Shown: positions 29,951 to 40,735, counted from the stretch's first letter. The stretch is 64,000 bases of DNA from JAFECT01 sp963838235 (GCA_963838235.1 CAWIQJ010000005.1:1240001-1304000), one strand, 5' to 3'. Numbers and translations: made by a program. Notes: a model not told the origin generated them from the sequence alone.

Positions 29951-31429
29951 GTGAGCGGGCTCGAGATCCTGACCGTCGCAGAGTCCTCGGCCGCCGACCG
30001 GGCGGCGATCGCCGCGGGCGTGGACAGCTTCGCCCTCATGCGGGCCGCGGGCGAGGCGGTGGCGCGGGCGGTGCGCCGGCGCTGGACCGCGGCGCCGGTC
30101 GCGGTGCTCTGCGGACCCGGACTCAACGGCGGCGACGGCTATATTGCCGCCGCGACGCTCGCGGCCGAGGGCTGGCCGGTCCGCGTCCTCGCCCTCGCCG
30201 ATCCGGCCGCCGAAGACGCCCGCCGCGCCCGCGCGCTGTGGACCGGGCCAGTCGAGCCCCTTACGGACGCCGATCTGAGCGGCGCGGTACTGGTGATCGA
30301 CGCCCTGTTCGGCGCGGGCCTGTCACGGCCTCTGACCGACGGGGTCGCGCAGGTGCTGAGGGCGGTCGAAGCGTCGGGCGCAGCCCTGGTGGCCGTCGAC
30401 CTGCCCTCGGGCCTGGCCGGCGACACCGGCAAGCCCCTGGGTTACGCCCCCGGCGCGCCGCCTCACCGTGACCTTCCACCGCCGCAAGCCCGCCCACGTG
30501 CTCGAGCCCGGCCGAAGCCTCTGCGGCGAGGTGGTGGTGGCCGACGATCGGACCTGGGACGGCGACGCCGAACACCAGCCTGTTCGAGAACCGGCCGTCG
30601 GCTGTGGCTGGCGCCGTTCCCCTGGCCCGCGACGCATGCCTACAAACACAGCCGCGGCCGGCTGATGCGTGGTCAGCGGCGAGGCCTGGCCACCGGGGCG
30701 GCGCGGCTGGCGGCGCGTGCGGGTCTGCGGATCGGCGCGGGCCTGGTGACCGTGCTCTCGCCGCCCGACGCCGCTGGCGGTCAACGGCGCCGCACCTGGA
30801 AGCGGTGATGCTGGCGCCGTTCGAGACCGACGCCGGAGCTGGGGACAGGCGGCGCGGCGCCGCCGAAGCCGTGGTGATCGGCCCGGCGGCGGGGGTGGAC
30901 GACGACACGCTGGCCAACGTGCTGGCGCTGGCGCGCACCGGCGCGGCCCTGGTCATCGACGCCGACGCCCTGACCGTGTTCCGCGACGACCCGGAGGAGC
31001 TGTTCACCGTGCTCGACCGCGACGACGTGCTGACCCCGCATCCGGGCGAGTTCGAGCGGCGTGTTCCCGGGCCTGCTGACGGTCGCCGGAGCAAATCGAG
31101 GCGGCCCGCGAGGCGGCGCGCCGGGCCGGCGCGGTGGTGCTGCTGAAGGGCAGCCGACACCGTCATCGCCGCGCCGGACGGCCGCGCGGCCGTGAACCTG
31201 AACGGGATCGCCCTGGCTCGCCACCGCCGGGTCGGGCGACGTGCTGGCCGGGTTCATCGGCGGGCTGCTGGCGCAGGGCATGGAAAGCTTTGAGGCGGCC
31301 TGCGCCGGGGTCTGGATCCATGCGGAGGCCGCCCGCAACTTCGGTCCGGGCCTGATCGCCGAGGACCTGCCGGACCTGTTGCCGGCCGTGCTCCGAAGCT
31401 TGGCAGTACCGCAAAACACAGTTCTTTGA
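29951..31429 (+). CDS. nnr: Bifunctional NAD(P)HX epimerase / ADP-dependent dehydratase (several frameshifts)
   Basis: Repairs hydrated NADH and NADPH. The start is GTG 29951, fixed by AAGGAGG (29937-29943). N-terminal YjeF epimerase domain: VLCGPGLNGGDGYIAAATLA, VIDALFGAGLSRPL and VDLPSGLAGDTG. C-terminal dehydratase domain, in changing frames: HAYKHSRGRL, LARTGAALVIDADALTVF, DVLTPHPGEFER and TAGSGDVLAGFIGGLLAQG. It ends at 31429, ~490 residues. Shifts cluster between ~30455 and 31210. Divergence from glnBA is a common alphaproteobacterial arrangement. Confidence 0.92.
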
Positions 31430-31553
31430 ACAGGTGCAGCGATCGGGGAAATCGTGGTAACTTCCTCTCCGGACGGGCGAGCGGCCTCGCGCCGGTCGTC
31501 CGTGTGTTCCGCCCCGGCCCCTGCCGGGGCGTCTGGATCCGGGAGACTTAGGA

Positions 31554-31691
31554 ATGAAGATCGTCCGCATGGCCCTCGTGGCGTCGATTCTGATCGGCTC
31601 TGTCAGCTTCGCCGCCGGCTCGGCCGAGGCGCGCCACCACCACCGCGTCTGTGTGTGGCATCACCATCACCGTCACTGCATGTGGCGCTGA
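31554..31691 (+). CDS. 45-residue secreted His-rich microprotein
   Basis: ATG 31554 follows GGGAG and AGGA. Residues 1-26 are a good signal peptide (MKIVRMALVASILIGSVSFA then AGSAEA). The mature part is only ~19 residues, RHHHRVCVWHHHHRHCMWR, with eight His, two Cys and two Trp. That composition points to metal binding (zinc, copper or nickel) or a surface-associated role, but no function is known to me. It has its own terminator at 31717. It lies 124 nt after nnr, behind a GC hairpin (GCCCCGG...CCGGGGC, 31511-31530). Too short for most gene callers. Confidence 0.65.
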   Translation: MKIVRMALVASILIGSVSFAAGSAEARHHHRVCVWHHHHRHCMWR

Positions 31692-31716
31692 GGCTGAAAG
31701 CCTGACAGGGATTTGA

Positions 31717-31749
31717 GACGGGCGGCCTCAGGGTCGCCCGTCTTGTTTT
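31717..31749 (+). terminator. Rho-independent terminator after the His-rich gene
   Basis: GACGGGCG and CGCCCGTC form a perfect 8-bp stem with a 10-nt loop, followed by TTGTTTT. It begins 25 nt after the stop of the microprotein gene, which supports that gene being real and expressed. Confidence 0.8.
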
Positions 31750-31854
31750 CCGGCTTCACATAAAGCCGCACCCGAGGGGAACGGCTTTGACGCCGACTGA
31801 CGCCTTGGCTTAAAGCCCGCAAACGGCGTCGTTCCCGACGCTCCGAGGCGTCCC

Positions 31855-33048
31855 ATGACCATGGCTTTCGACAACCAGTCACTGTTCAACCAGGCCGTCG
31901 ACGCGATGCGCGGCGGCGATCCGAAGCGCGGCAAGGCGCTGCTGGAACAGGTCCTGGCCGCCGATCCACGCGACATCAACGCGTGGCTCAACCTGGCGCT
32001 CGCCGAACAGGTCCTGGGCGACCCGACCGCCGAAATTTTCGCGATCGACCAGGTTCTGAAGATCGAGCCGCGCACGCTCGTAGCCCTTCTGCTCAAAGGC
32101 AACTACTTCGAGCGCCTGGGTCAGTCGCGCAAATCCGCCCAGGCCTACACCTCCGCGCTTCAGGTCGCGCCGCCGTTCGACGAAGTGCCCAACGAACTGA
32201 AGCCCATGGTGCGGCGCGCCGTCGACGTCAGCCGCCGCACCGCCCAGGAGCGCGAAGACTTTCTGCGCGCACACGTCGCCTCCGCCCTCAACCAGCATGC
32301 GTCGCGCGAGGTGAAGCGGTTTGAAGAAGCGCTCGACGTCGTCGTCGGCAAGAAAGCGATCTACCGCCAGAATCCGCTGCTCCTGTTCTGGCCCGGCATG
32401 GCGCCGCTGCAGTTCTTCCCGCGCGAGCAGTTCCCCTGGCTCGACGCGATCGAAGCGGCGACCGACGACATCAAGGGCGAGTTGCTCGAGGTGCTGCAGC
32501 AGGACCGCGACATGGTCCCCTACATCAACTACGACGACACGCTGCCGCTCGATCAGTGGAAGGAGCTGAACCGCTCGCCCGACTGGAGCGCCTATCACCT
32601 GATCAAGGACGGCAAGCGCGTCGAAGAGCACTGCCAGATCTGTCCCAAGACGGTGCAGGCGGTGGGTCTCGCGCCGTCGCCGTCGATCCCGAGACAGTCG
32701 CCCGTTGCCATGTTCTCGATCCTGAAACCGGGCGTGACCATCCCGCCGCATACCGGCGCCACCAACGCGCGCCTGGTGGTTCACCTGCCGCTGATCATTC
32801 CCGAGAAGTGCAGCTTCCGCGTCGGCAACGAGACGCGCGAGTGGGTTCCGGGCAAGGCGTGGGTGTTCGACGACACGATCGAGCACGAGGCCTGGAACAA
32901 CAGCGACAAGGTCCGCGTCATCCTGATCTTCGACATTTGGAATCCGTACCTCAATGAAGCCGAACGCGAACTGATCCCGGTCATGATCCAGGGGATGTTC
33001 GACTTCATGGGCGAGGACGATGCGGACGCGCGCCGCACCTTCAACTAG
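31855..33048 (+). CDS. TPR protein with aspartyl/asparaginyl beta-hydroxylase domain
   Basis: 397 residues. The N-terminal ~110 residues are TPR repeats (NQAVDAMRGGDPKRGKALLE, AWLNLALAEQVLGDPTAEIF). A linker follows and then an AspH-type 2-oxoglutarate/Fe(II) oxygenase domain (residues ~210-385). Its candidate metal ligands are H299 (IPPHTGATN) and H344 (DTIEHEAWN), and R354 probably binds 2-oxoglutarate. In this family the usual acidic ligand is absent. The target residue is unknown. Its TAG stop shares the palindrome CTAG with the stop of the convergent gene. The frame is intact. Confidence 0.88.
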   Translation: MTMAFDNQSLFNQAVDAMRGGDPKRGKALLEQVLAADPRDINAWLNLALAEQVLGDPTAEIFAIDQVLKIEPRTLVALLLKGNYFERLGQSRKSAQAYTSALQVAPPFDEVPNELKPMVRRAVDVSRRTAQEREDFLRAHVASALNQHASREVKRFEEALDVVVGKKAIYRQNPLLLFWPGMAPLQFFPREQFPWLDAIEAATDDIKGELLEVLQQDRDMVPYINYDDTLPLDQWKELNRSPDWSAYHLIKDGKRVEEHCQICPKTVQAVGLAPSPSIPRQSPVAMFSILKPGVTIPPHTGATNARLVVHLPLIIPEKCSFRVGNETREWVPGKAWVFDDTIEHEAWNNSDKVRVILIFDIWNPYLNEAERELIPVMIQGMFDFMGEDDADARRTFN

Positions 33049-34373
33049 AAAAGCGGTTTGCCGTCGGCGCTCGGGAACGCGACGCCGAGCGTCTTCGCGA
33101 CCGTCGGTGCGATGTCACGCTGGTCGATCTCGCCGATCGATCCGCTTTTCGGTACGCCGGGTCCCTGCATGATGAAGGTGGCGCGCATTTCGGGGTGCTC
33201 GGGGAAATAGCCGTGCGTGCCCTTCTGCCTGGACGGCCCGACCGGCACCGCCGCGGCGTCGTAGCCGAGATCGTAGCCCGGCTTGAAATCGATCCAGAAT
33301 GACGCCTGAGGCGCGCCGCCCATGCGGGCGATTTCCTCCGCGTCAGCGATGCGTGCGATGCCGTACTGCGGATCGGCCGCAAGCTTGTTGAGCACTGCCT
33401 TGACCTTCGCCTTCAGCGCCGTGTCGTCGGGTCGCGAGAGCACCACCGCCGCCGAGGCGCCGCCCCAGAGCGCCGCGTCCCACGTCTTCACCCGGTGCGT
33501 CTTCGGATCGAGCGTGAGCAGGCCGGCTTCGGCAAAGGGCTCGAGCAGATTCACCTCGTGTTCGAGCGGCGCAAAACCGTGGTCCGAGACGATCGCGATC
33601 GCAACATCGGGCTCGGCCCGCCGCGCCGTTACAATCAGGCGTCCGATCGCCGCGTCGATGAATTCGAGCGTCGCCTTCGCCTCCGGCGAACCGGGGCCGT
33701 AGACGTGCTCTGCGTGATCGAGGCTGACCAGGTGCAAGGTGAACAGGCCGGGCTTGTCGATTTCGATCAGGGCGCCGGCGAAGGCCGCGCGCGCGTCGTC
33801 GGACTTGGCGTCCTCGCCGAACACGTCGGCGAGCGTCACGCCGCTCTTCTGTTCCAGCACGGGGATCAGGCCGGGCGTCGACAGCGCGCGCAGGAGCTTC
33901 GAATCCTCGGCGTTGCGCGCGCGCCAGTATTCCGGAATGTCCCAGTCGACCGAGCGCGCGCCCACGCTCACCGGCCACGACAGGCTCGCAACCTTCAGGC
34001 CCGCGCCGTGTGCGGCGTCCCACAGGGTCGGGACCTTGATGTCCTCGGCGTACCAGTACCAGCCGCCCTGGTTCTTACCCTCCGGATCGAAGGTCGCGTT
34101 GTTGGCGACGCCGTGTTTGGCCGGCCACACGCCGGTGATCAGGGTGGTGTGGTTGGGATAGGTTACGCTCGGCAGCGAATTGCGCACGCCGGTCGCCCAC
34201 ACACCCTCGGCCATCAGCCTGCGCAGGTTCGGAACCTTGATCCCGCGCTGTTCCGCCTCGGTCACGTCGCCGGGCCGCAGGCCGTCGACCGAGATCATCA
34301 GCACCGGCTCGGCCGCGGCGAGCGCGGGCGCCAGAGAGAGGACGAAACCACAAGCCAGAGCCGCCAGACGCAT
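33045..34373 (-). CDS. Secreted alkaline phosphatase-superfamily nucleotide pyrophosphatase/phosphodiesterase
   Basis: 442 residues. ATG 34373 is chosen because GGAGG lies 5 nt before it and a signal peptide follows (MRLAALACGFVLSLAPALAA). The fold signature starts VLMISVDGLRPGDVTEAE. The nucleophile is the Thr in SVTYPNHTTLITGVWPAKHG, as in ENPP/NPP enzymes. Later metal ligands appear in LVSLDHAEHVYGPGS, AIVSDHGFAPLEHEV and KGTHGYFPEHPEM. It likely hydrolyses nucleotide or phospholipid diesters in the periplasm. It is convergent with the AspH gene, the stops overlapping at CTAG. Confidence 0.87.
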   Translation of the reverse strand: MRLAALACGFVLSLAPALAAAEPVLMISVDGLRPGDVTEAEQRGIKVPNLRRLMAEGVWATGVRNSLPSVTYPNHTTLITGVWPAKHGVANNATFDPEGKNQGGWYWYAEDIKVPTLWDAAHGAGLKVASLSWPVSVGARSVDWDIPEYWRARNAEDSKLLRALSTPGLIPVLEQKSGVTLADVFGEDAKSDDARAAFAGALIEIDKPGLFTLHLVSLDHAEHVYGPGSPEAKATLEFIDAAIGRLIVTARRAEPDVAIAIVSDHGFAPLEHEVNLLEPFAEAGLLTLDPKTHRVKTWDAALWGGASAAVVLSRPDDTALKAKVKAVLNKLAADPQYGIARIADAEEIARMGGAPQASFWIDFKPGYDLGYDAAAVPVGPSRQKGTHGYFPEHPEMRATFIMQGPGVPKSGSIGEIDQRDIAPTVAKTLGVAFPSADGKPLF

Positions 34374-34477
34374 CCGATCCTCCCGCACCCAGGACCGCCT
34401 GTGTGGCCCACCAATGTGACGAGGGGATATCAGACGGCTCGCCACCGGCGGCCTCCCTCTGCTAAGGCCTGCGGCGT

Positions 34478-34563
34478 GCGGATGTGGCGGAACTGGTAGA
34501 CGCACTGGATTTAGGTTCCAGCGCCGCAAGGCGTGGAGGTTCGAAGTCCTCTCGTCCGCACCA
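34478..34563 (+). tRNA. tRNA-Leu (anticodon TAG)
   Basis: 86 nt with a long variable arm (CGCCGCAAGGCG) typical of leucine tRNA and encoded CCA. Acceptor GCGGATG pairs with CGTCCGC. Anticodon stem CTGGA/TCCAG closes loop TTTAGGT, giving TAG. The T-arm has GGTTCGAAGTCC. Confidence 0.97.
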
Positions 34564-34772
34564 GCCTCGGCGTCTAGGACGCTTTGCAAATCAAGCCTCC
34601 GAACTTGCTGCAGACGCCCTTGTCCCGGGCCGATCACGGTCTATCTGAAGGATATGTTGCCCGCGCATGTCGGCGTAGGGCGCTTTGGCGCGTCCTGGGA
34701 ACGTCGATGGCGGCAAGGGCGAGATCAGGCCAAGCGGCCGGGTCCGGGGCGGCGCGCGACGATATGATGCCC

Positions 34773-34800
34773 GGCGGCTCCCTCCAAATCGAGGGAGGCG
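34773..34800. promoter_or_regulatory. Inverted repeat upstream of the RND efflux operon
   Basis: CTCCCTC and GAGGGAG are perfect 7-bp arms around CAAATC, extended by GCG/CGC beyond one mismatch. It lies 38 nt before the adaptor start. It could be a repressor operator or a leader hairpin; no U-run follows. No regulator gene is adjacent. Confidence 0.35.
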
Positions 34801-34837
34801 CACGGTTTCCCGCGACCGCCCACGCGATCGCAGCTCG

Positions 34838-36058
34838 ATGACGACGGACCCGATGGCGCCCTTGAAGTTTACTCACTCCGATGGGGCCCTCGCCGAGGGC
34901 CGGTTGATCTCCCGCCCCGACCTGCTCTCCTCAGGCGCCGCCGTGGGCGTCGCCCTGGTGTTGGGACTCGCGGTTCTGAGCGGCTGCGGCAAGCATCCGG
35001 GCGGCATGCCCGGCTACGGGCCGCCGGAGGTGGGGGTGGTCACCCTCACCGTCCAGCCGGTGGATCTACGACCGAGCTCCCCGGCCGCACCGTGCCCTAT
35101 ATGGTCTCCGACGTGCGGCCCCAGGTGGGCGGGGTGATCAAGGCGCGGCTGTTCACCGAAGGCGCCGATGTGCGCGCGGGCCAGCCGCTCTACCAGATCG
35201 ATCCGGCGCCGTTCAAAGCCGCCTACGACAGCCAGGTCGCCGCCCTGGCCAAGGCGCAAGCCAATCTGGCCACCGTCAAGCTGAAGGCCGAGCGCTACGC
35301 CGATCTGGTCAAGCTGAACGCCGTCAGCAAGCAGGACTACAACGACGCCGTCGCCGCGGCCGGCCAGGGCCAGGCCGACGTCGCCTCGGCCAAGGCCGCA
35401 CTGGAAACCGCGCGGATCAACCTCGCCTACACCCGGGTGGTGTCCCCCATTCCGGCCGCGCCGGTCCCACGGCGGTGACGCCCGGCGCCCTGGTGACCGC
35501 CGACCAGACCACCACCCTGACCACAGTGCAGCCCTCAATCCCATCTACGTCGACCTCCGCCAGTCGAGCGCGGAGCTGCTGAGCTTCGACGCGAGTGGCC
35601 GGCGGCGGGATCGGGGGCAGCGGCGCCGACCGGGCGCAGGTGAAACTGATCCTCGAGGACGGCACGGCCTATCCGCCGGACGGCGAGTTGAAGGTGGCCG
35701 ACGTGACCGTCGATCCGACCACGGGCGCGGTGAAACTGCGCGCCGTGTTCCCCAATCCGCACGGGTCCTGCTGCCCGGCATGTTCGTGCGCGCGGTGGTC
35801 AATGAGGCCGAGGCTCCAAACGCGATCCTCGCGCCCCAGGCGGGCGTCACCCACAACGCGAAAGGCCAGGCGACGCGCTGGTGGTCAACGCCCAGGGCAA
35901 GGTGCGAGCTACGCGCGATCGAGACCTCCGCGCGGTGGGCAGCAATTGGCTGGTCTCCGGGCCTTCAGCCGGCGACCGGCTGATCGTCGAAGGCGTGCAG
36001 AAGGGCCGAGCCCGGCAGTGACGGTCAAGGCCGGGCCCGCGGGCGCGCCCGCCAGAGT
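34838..36058 (+). CDS. RND efflux periplasmic adaptor lipoprotein (several frameshifts)
   Basis: Membrane-fusion protein linking the RND pump to the outer-membrane channel. Start ATG 34838 (or 34853). A membrane segment ends in lipobox VLSGC (GLAVLSGCGKHPGG). Conserved parts: VSDVRPQVGGVIKARLFTEG, GQPLYQIDPAPFKAAYDSQV, the alpha-hairpin AKAQANLATVKLKAERYADL and NLAYTRVVSPI, then the barrel (DGELKVADVTVDPTTGAVKL, FPNPHGSLLPGMF-like, GDRLIVEGVQK). Frame changes lie near 35068, 35455, 35525, 35595, 35765, 35870 and 36000. The end is uncertain but must be at about the pump start. AcrA/MexE-like; the substrate is unknown. Confidence 0.87.
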
Positions 36059-39000
36059 ATGTCTCAGTTCTTCATCAACCGGCCGATCTTCGCCTGGGTG
36101 TCGCCATCGTGGTGATGCTGGCCGGCGTCCTCGCGGTGCTCAGCCTGCCCATCGCGCAATACCCGAGATCGCGCCGCCCGCGGTCTCGATCACCGCCGCC
36201 TATCCGGGTGCGGACGCCCAGACGCTCGAGAACACCGTCACCCAGATCGTCGAGCAGCAGCTCAAGGGCCTCGATCACCTGGAGTACATCTCCTCCAATA
36301 GTGACGGCGCCGGCATCGCGACCATCACCCTGACCTTCGCCCAGGGGACCAATCCCGACATCGCCCAGGTGCAGGTGCAGAACAAGCTGCAGCAGGCCAT
36401 GCCGCTGTTGCCCCAGGCGGTGCAACAGCAGGGGCTGGTGGTGGCCAAGGCGGCCAAAACTTCTTGCTGGTGATCGGCGGTCTATTCCAAGTCCGGCGCC
36501 ATGAGCGGCACGGACCTGGGCGATTTCATCGCCAGCAAGCTGCAGGATCCGCTGAGCCGCGTGAACGGCGTGGGCGACTACGATCGTGTTCGGCCGCCAA
36601 TACGCCATGCGCATCTGGCTCGACCCGTACAAGCTGAACAGCTTCGCCCTGACCGTCGCCGACGTGAAAGCCGCCATCGTCGCCCAGGACGCCCAGGTCT
36701 CCGCAGGCCAGTTGGGCGGCCTGCCGCACGCGAAAGATCAACAGCTCAACGCCACCGTGACCGCCCAATCGCGCCTGCAGACGCCGGAAGAGTTCGCCGA
36801 CATCGTGCTGCGCACCAACCCCGACGGCTCGATGGTGCGGCTGAGGGATGTGGCCCGCGTCGAGCGCGGCGCGGACAACCTACCTGTTGAACGGTCGTTT
36901 CAACGGCCACCCGCTCGTCCGGCTTTGCGATCAAGCTCGCGCCGGGCGCCAATGCGCTGAAGACCGAGGCGGCGGTGAAGGCGCGGGTCGAGCAGTTGTC
37001 GCGGACCTTCCCGCCCGACGTCGCCGTCGCCTATCCGTTCGACAGCACGCCGTTCATCCGTCTGTCGATCCAGGACGTGGTGAGGACGCTGCTGGTCGCC
37101 ATCGTGCTGGTGTTCGGGGTCATGTACCTGTTCCTGCAGAACTGGCGCGCCACCCTGATCCCGACTATCGCTGTGCCGGTGGTGTTGCTCGGCACCTTCG
37201 CGATCCTGGCCGCGGCCGGCTTCACCATCAACACGCTCACCATGTTCGCCATGGTTCTCGCCATCGGCCTGCTGGTCGACGACGCCATTGTCGTTGTGGA
37301 GAACGTCGAGCGGATCATGAGCGAGGAAGGCCTCTCGCCGCGCGAGGCCACGCGCAAGTCCATGGGTGAGATCACCGGCGCCCTGATCGGTATCGCCACC
37401 GTGCTGTCGGCGGTGTTCGTGCCGATGGCCTTCTTCGGCGGCTCGACGGGGGTGATTTACCGCCAGTTCTCGCTGACCATCGTCTCGGCCATGGCGCTGT
37501 CGGTGATGGTGGCCCTGGTTGTGACGCCGGCGTTGTGCGCGACGCTGCTCAAACCCGTAGCGAAGGGCGAGCACCGCAACCAGGGCGGCTTCTTCGGGTG
37601 GTTCAATAAGAATTTCGATAGCGGCGTGAACCGTTATCAGTCGGGCCTGACCGGCATCGTCGCGCGGCCGTTGCGCTGGATGGTGCTCTACGGCGCGATC
37701 TTTTTGGTCATGGCGCTGGTCTTCCTGCGCATGCCGACTTCCTTCTTCCCGGAAGAAGACCAGGGCGCGATCCTGGTCAGCTATCAGTTGCCGCCCGGCG
37801 CCACCATCGAGCGCACCGACCAGGTGGCGCATGCGGTCGAGGCCTATTTCCTCGGTCCGGAAAAGCACAACATCACCGGCCTGTTCACCGTCTCCGGCTT
37901 CAGCTTCGGCGGCCAGGGCCAGAACGGCGGCATGGCCTTCATCCATCTGCGCGACTGGAGCGAACGCAAGGGTGCGCAGAACCGCGCCCCGGCCATCGCC
38001 GGCCGCGCCATGGGCGCCCTGTCGTCGGTGCGCGACGCCAACGTCTTCGCCTTTGTCCCGCCCGCGGTGACCGAGCTGGGCCTCGCGTCGGGCTTCGACA
38101 TGGAGTTGGAGGACCAAGCCGGCCTGGGCCACGCGGCCCTGATGGCCGCGCGCAATCAACTGCTCGGCATGGCGGCCAAGGATCCCAAACTGATGGCGGT
38201 GCGTCCTAACGGCCAGGACGACACGCCGCAGCTCAAGATCGACGTCGACCACAACCGCGCCGGCGCGCTGGGCCTCTCGCTCGCCGACGTCAACGACGCG
38301 CTCTCCACCGCCTGGGGCGGCGCCTATGTCGACGACTACATCGACGCCGGCCGGGTGAAACGCGTGTATGTGCAAGGCGATGCGCCGTTCCGCAGCCGGC
38401 CCGAAGACCTCGACCGCTGGTTCGTGCGTGGAACCACGGGAACCATGGCGCCCTTCTCCGCCTTCGCCACCTCGCGCTGGACCTACGCCTCGCCCCGGCT
38501 CGAGCGATACAACGGCTTGCCCTCGATGGAGATTCAGGGCGCGGCCGCGCCGGGGGTGAGCTCGGGCGCCGCGATGAAGGAGATGGAGAGCCTCGTCGCC
38601 AAGCTGCCACCTGGCATCGGCTATGAATGGACCGCGTTGTCGTACGAAGAAAATTCCGCCGGCGCCAAGGCGCCTCTGCTTTACGCCCTTTCGCTGCTGG
38701 TGGTGTTCCTCTGTCTCGCCGCGCTCTACGAGAGCTGGTCGGTGCCGTTGTCGGTGATGCTGGTGGTGCCGCTCGGCGTGTTCGGCGCAGTGCTGGCGGC
38801 GAGTTTTCGCGGCCTGGCCAACGACATCTATTTCCAGGTGGGCCTGCTCACCACCATCGGCCTTTCCGCCAAGAACGCGATCCTGATCGTCGAGTTCGCC
38901 GAGCGCGGAGTCCGCGCCGGACAGAACGCGGTCGAAGCGGCGCTGCACGCCGCGCGCATCCGTCTTCGGCCGATCCTGATGACCTCGATGGCCTTCATTG

Positions 39001-39215
39001 CGGGCGTGACGCCGCTGGCCCTGGCCTCGGGCGCGGGCGCCGGCAGCCAGAACGACATCGGCACCGGCGTGATCGGCGGCATGCTGTCCGCCACGGTGCT
39101 GGCGATCTTCTTTGTGCCCTTGTTTTTCGTGCTGGTGCTCAAGGTCGTGCCGCAGCGGCCGCACCACGATGCGCCGAACGCCGAGCCCACGCCCGAAGCG
39201 GCGCCGGCGGAGTGA
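36059..39215 (+). CDS. RND multidrug efflux permease (HAE1 type; frameshifts in first third)
   Basis: Inner-membrane proton-driven pump, ~1045-1050 residues, starting MSQFFINRPIFAWV at ATG 36059. Frame changes near 36090, 36163, 36460, 36480, 36582, 36890 and 36925; from 36975 to the stop the frame is clean. The AcrB signature is strong: DHLEYISSNSDGAGIATITL, QQGLVVAKAAK, the TM4 proton-relay pair LLVDDAIVVVENVERIM, FFPEEDQGAILVSYQLPPGA and GLSAKNAILIVEFAE. It is the middle gene of a complete tripartite operon. Confidence 0.94.
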
Positions 39216-39220
39216 GAGCG

Positions 39221-40642
39221 ATGCGCGCGCAGTCCCCGCTTCCGCTTCTCGTTGCCGCCGCCCTCGCGCTGGGCGGCTGCGCGACCCTGGCGCCCAAGTA
39301 CGTGCGTCCCGCAGCGCCCGTGCCCGTGACCTGGCCGCAGGGCGACGCCTATCCTGCCGCGACCGCAGGCGCCGCGACCGTCGCCGACGAGCGCTGGCGC
39401 GACGTGTTCACCGATCCCAAGCTGCAGGCGGTGATCGCCCAGGCGCTGGCGAACAACCGCGACCTGCGGGTGGCGATGCTGAACGTCGAGCAATCGCGCG
39501 CGCAGTACCGCATCCAGCGCGCGGCGCTGTTTCCCGAGGTGAAGGGCAACGCCAATCTGACCGAGTTGCAGGAGCCCGCGGCCGCCCTCGGCATTCCGGG
39601 CAACGGCAGCGTCAGCGAACGGATCTATTCGTTGAACGCGTCGATCTCGTCCTACGAGGTGGACCTGTTCGGCCGCATCCGCAGCCTGACGCGCGCGGCG
39701 TTGGAACAGTATCTCGCCACCGAGGAGGCGCGCCGGGCCGCCCAAATCAGCCTCGTCGCCGAGACGGCCACCGACTACGTGACCCTGGTCGCCGACCGCG
39801 ACCGACTGGCGGTGGCGAAGGCGACCCTGGCCAGTCAGCAGGACTCGCTCACCATCACGCGTGAGCGCTTCGACAAAGGCGAAGCCTCCCAACTGGATGT
39901 GAGCCAGGCCGAGACCCTGGTGGACCAGGCCCGCTCGGACATCGCGGCGGACACCACCCTCGCCGCCCAGGACCTGAACGCCCTGAACCTTGTGGTCGGC
40001 GCCTCAGTGGCTGACGACCTGTTGCCCGTTTCGCTCGCGGGCCCCTCGCCCGTGCGGACCGACCTGCCGGCGGGATTGAGCTCCGAAGTCTTGCTCAACC
40101 GTCCCGACGTGCTGCAGGCCGAACACCTGCTCAAGTCTCAGAACGCCGACATCGGCGCCGCGCGCGCGGCCTTCTTTCCGACCCTGTCGCTCACCGCCCA
40201 GGACGGGGTCGAGAGCACCCAGCTGTCTAAACTGTTCGCCGCCGGCTCCGGCGCTTGGCAGTTCATCCCCAACCTGACCGTCCCGATCTTCGACTGGGGG
40301 GCCAACCAGGCGCGGCTGAAGTCGGCCAAGGTCGAACGCGACATCGCCGTGGCCCAGTACGAGAAGGCCGTGCAGACCGCCTTCCGCGAGGTCGCCGACG
40401 CCCTGGCGCGGCGCGGCACCATCGACGACCAGCTGGCCGCCCAGGACGCCAACGTCGCCGCCTCCGACCAGGCCCTGACCCTGACCAAGGCGCGCTACGA
40501 ACGCGGCATCGACCCTTACCTCAACTACCTGATCGCCGAGCGGACCCTCTACGCCGCCCAGATGACCGATATCGCCGCCAAACAGGCCCGCGACGCCAAC
40601 CTGGTGAGCCTCTACGAGGCCCTGGGCGGCGGAGTGCAATAA
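39221..40642 (+). CDS. NodT-family RND outer-membrane factor lipoprotein
   Basis: 473 residues. Signal with lipobox ALGGC (MRAQSPLPLLVAAALALGGC), then the OprM/NodT pattern YVRPAAPVPVTWPQG and WRDVFTDPKLQAVIAQALAN. Two long alpha-helical OEP repeats follow (KGEASQLDVSQAETLVDQAR; YERGIDPYLNYLIAERTLYA). It forms the trimeric outer-membrane duct for the RND pump. It starts 5 nt after the permease stop, with GGAG of the RBS inside the permease end. The frame is intact. Confidence 0.95.
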   Translation: MRAQSPLPLLVAAALALGGCATLAPKYVRPAAPVPVTWPQGDAYPAATAGAATVADERWRDVFTDPKLQAVIAQALANNRDLRVAMLNVEQSRAQYRIQRAALFPEVKGNANLTELQEPAAALGIPGNGSVSERIYSLNASISSYEVDLFGRIRSLTRAALEQYLATEEARRAAQISLVAETATDYVTLVADRDRLAVAKATLASQQDSLTITRERFDKGEASQLDVSQAETLVDQARSDIAADTTLAAQDLNALNLVVGASVADDLLPVSLAGPSPVRTDLPAGLSSEVLLNRPDVLQAEHLLKSQNADIGAARAAFFPTLSLTAQDGVESTQLSKLFAAGSGAWQFIPNLTVPIFDWGANQARLKSAKVERDIAVAQYEKAVQTAFREVADALARRGTIDDQLAAQDANVAASDQALTLTKARYERGIDPYLNYLIAERTLYAAQMTDIAAKQARDANLVSLYEALGGGVQ

Positions 40643-40702
40643 ACCTTACCGGGCCTCGGTTCTGTTGACCTCGCGCCGCGCCGTGCCATAAGGGCCTTTC
40701 GC

Positions 40703-40735
40703 GCCGCCCTCAACCGGGCGGCCTTACGTTTTTTT
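40703..40735 (+). terminator. Rho-independent terminator of the RND operon
   Basis: GCCGCCC-TCAACC-GGGCGGC hairpin, then CTTACG and seven T. It lies 60 nt after the outer-membrane-factor stop. A weak TTGACC...CATAAG promoter-like pair (40666-40692) lies just before it, so it could instead attenuate tig transcripts if that promoter is real. Confidence 0.75.

Noticed and set aside
36900..39167. 755-residue open frame opposite the RND pump
   Set aside because: His/Arg/Gly-rich translation with no domain; the plus-strand frame encodes a textbook RND permease with all motifs.
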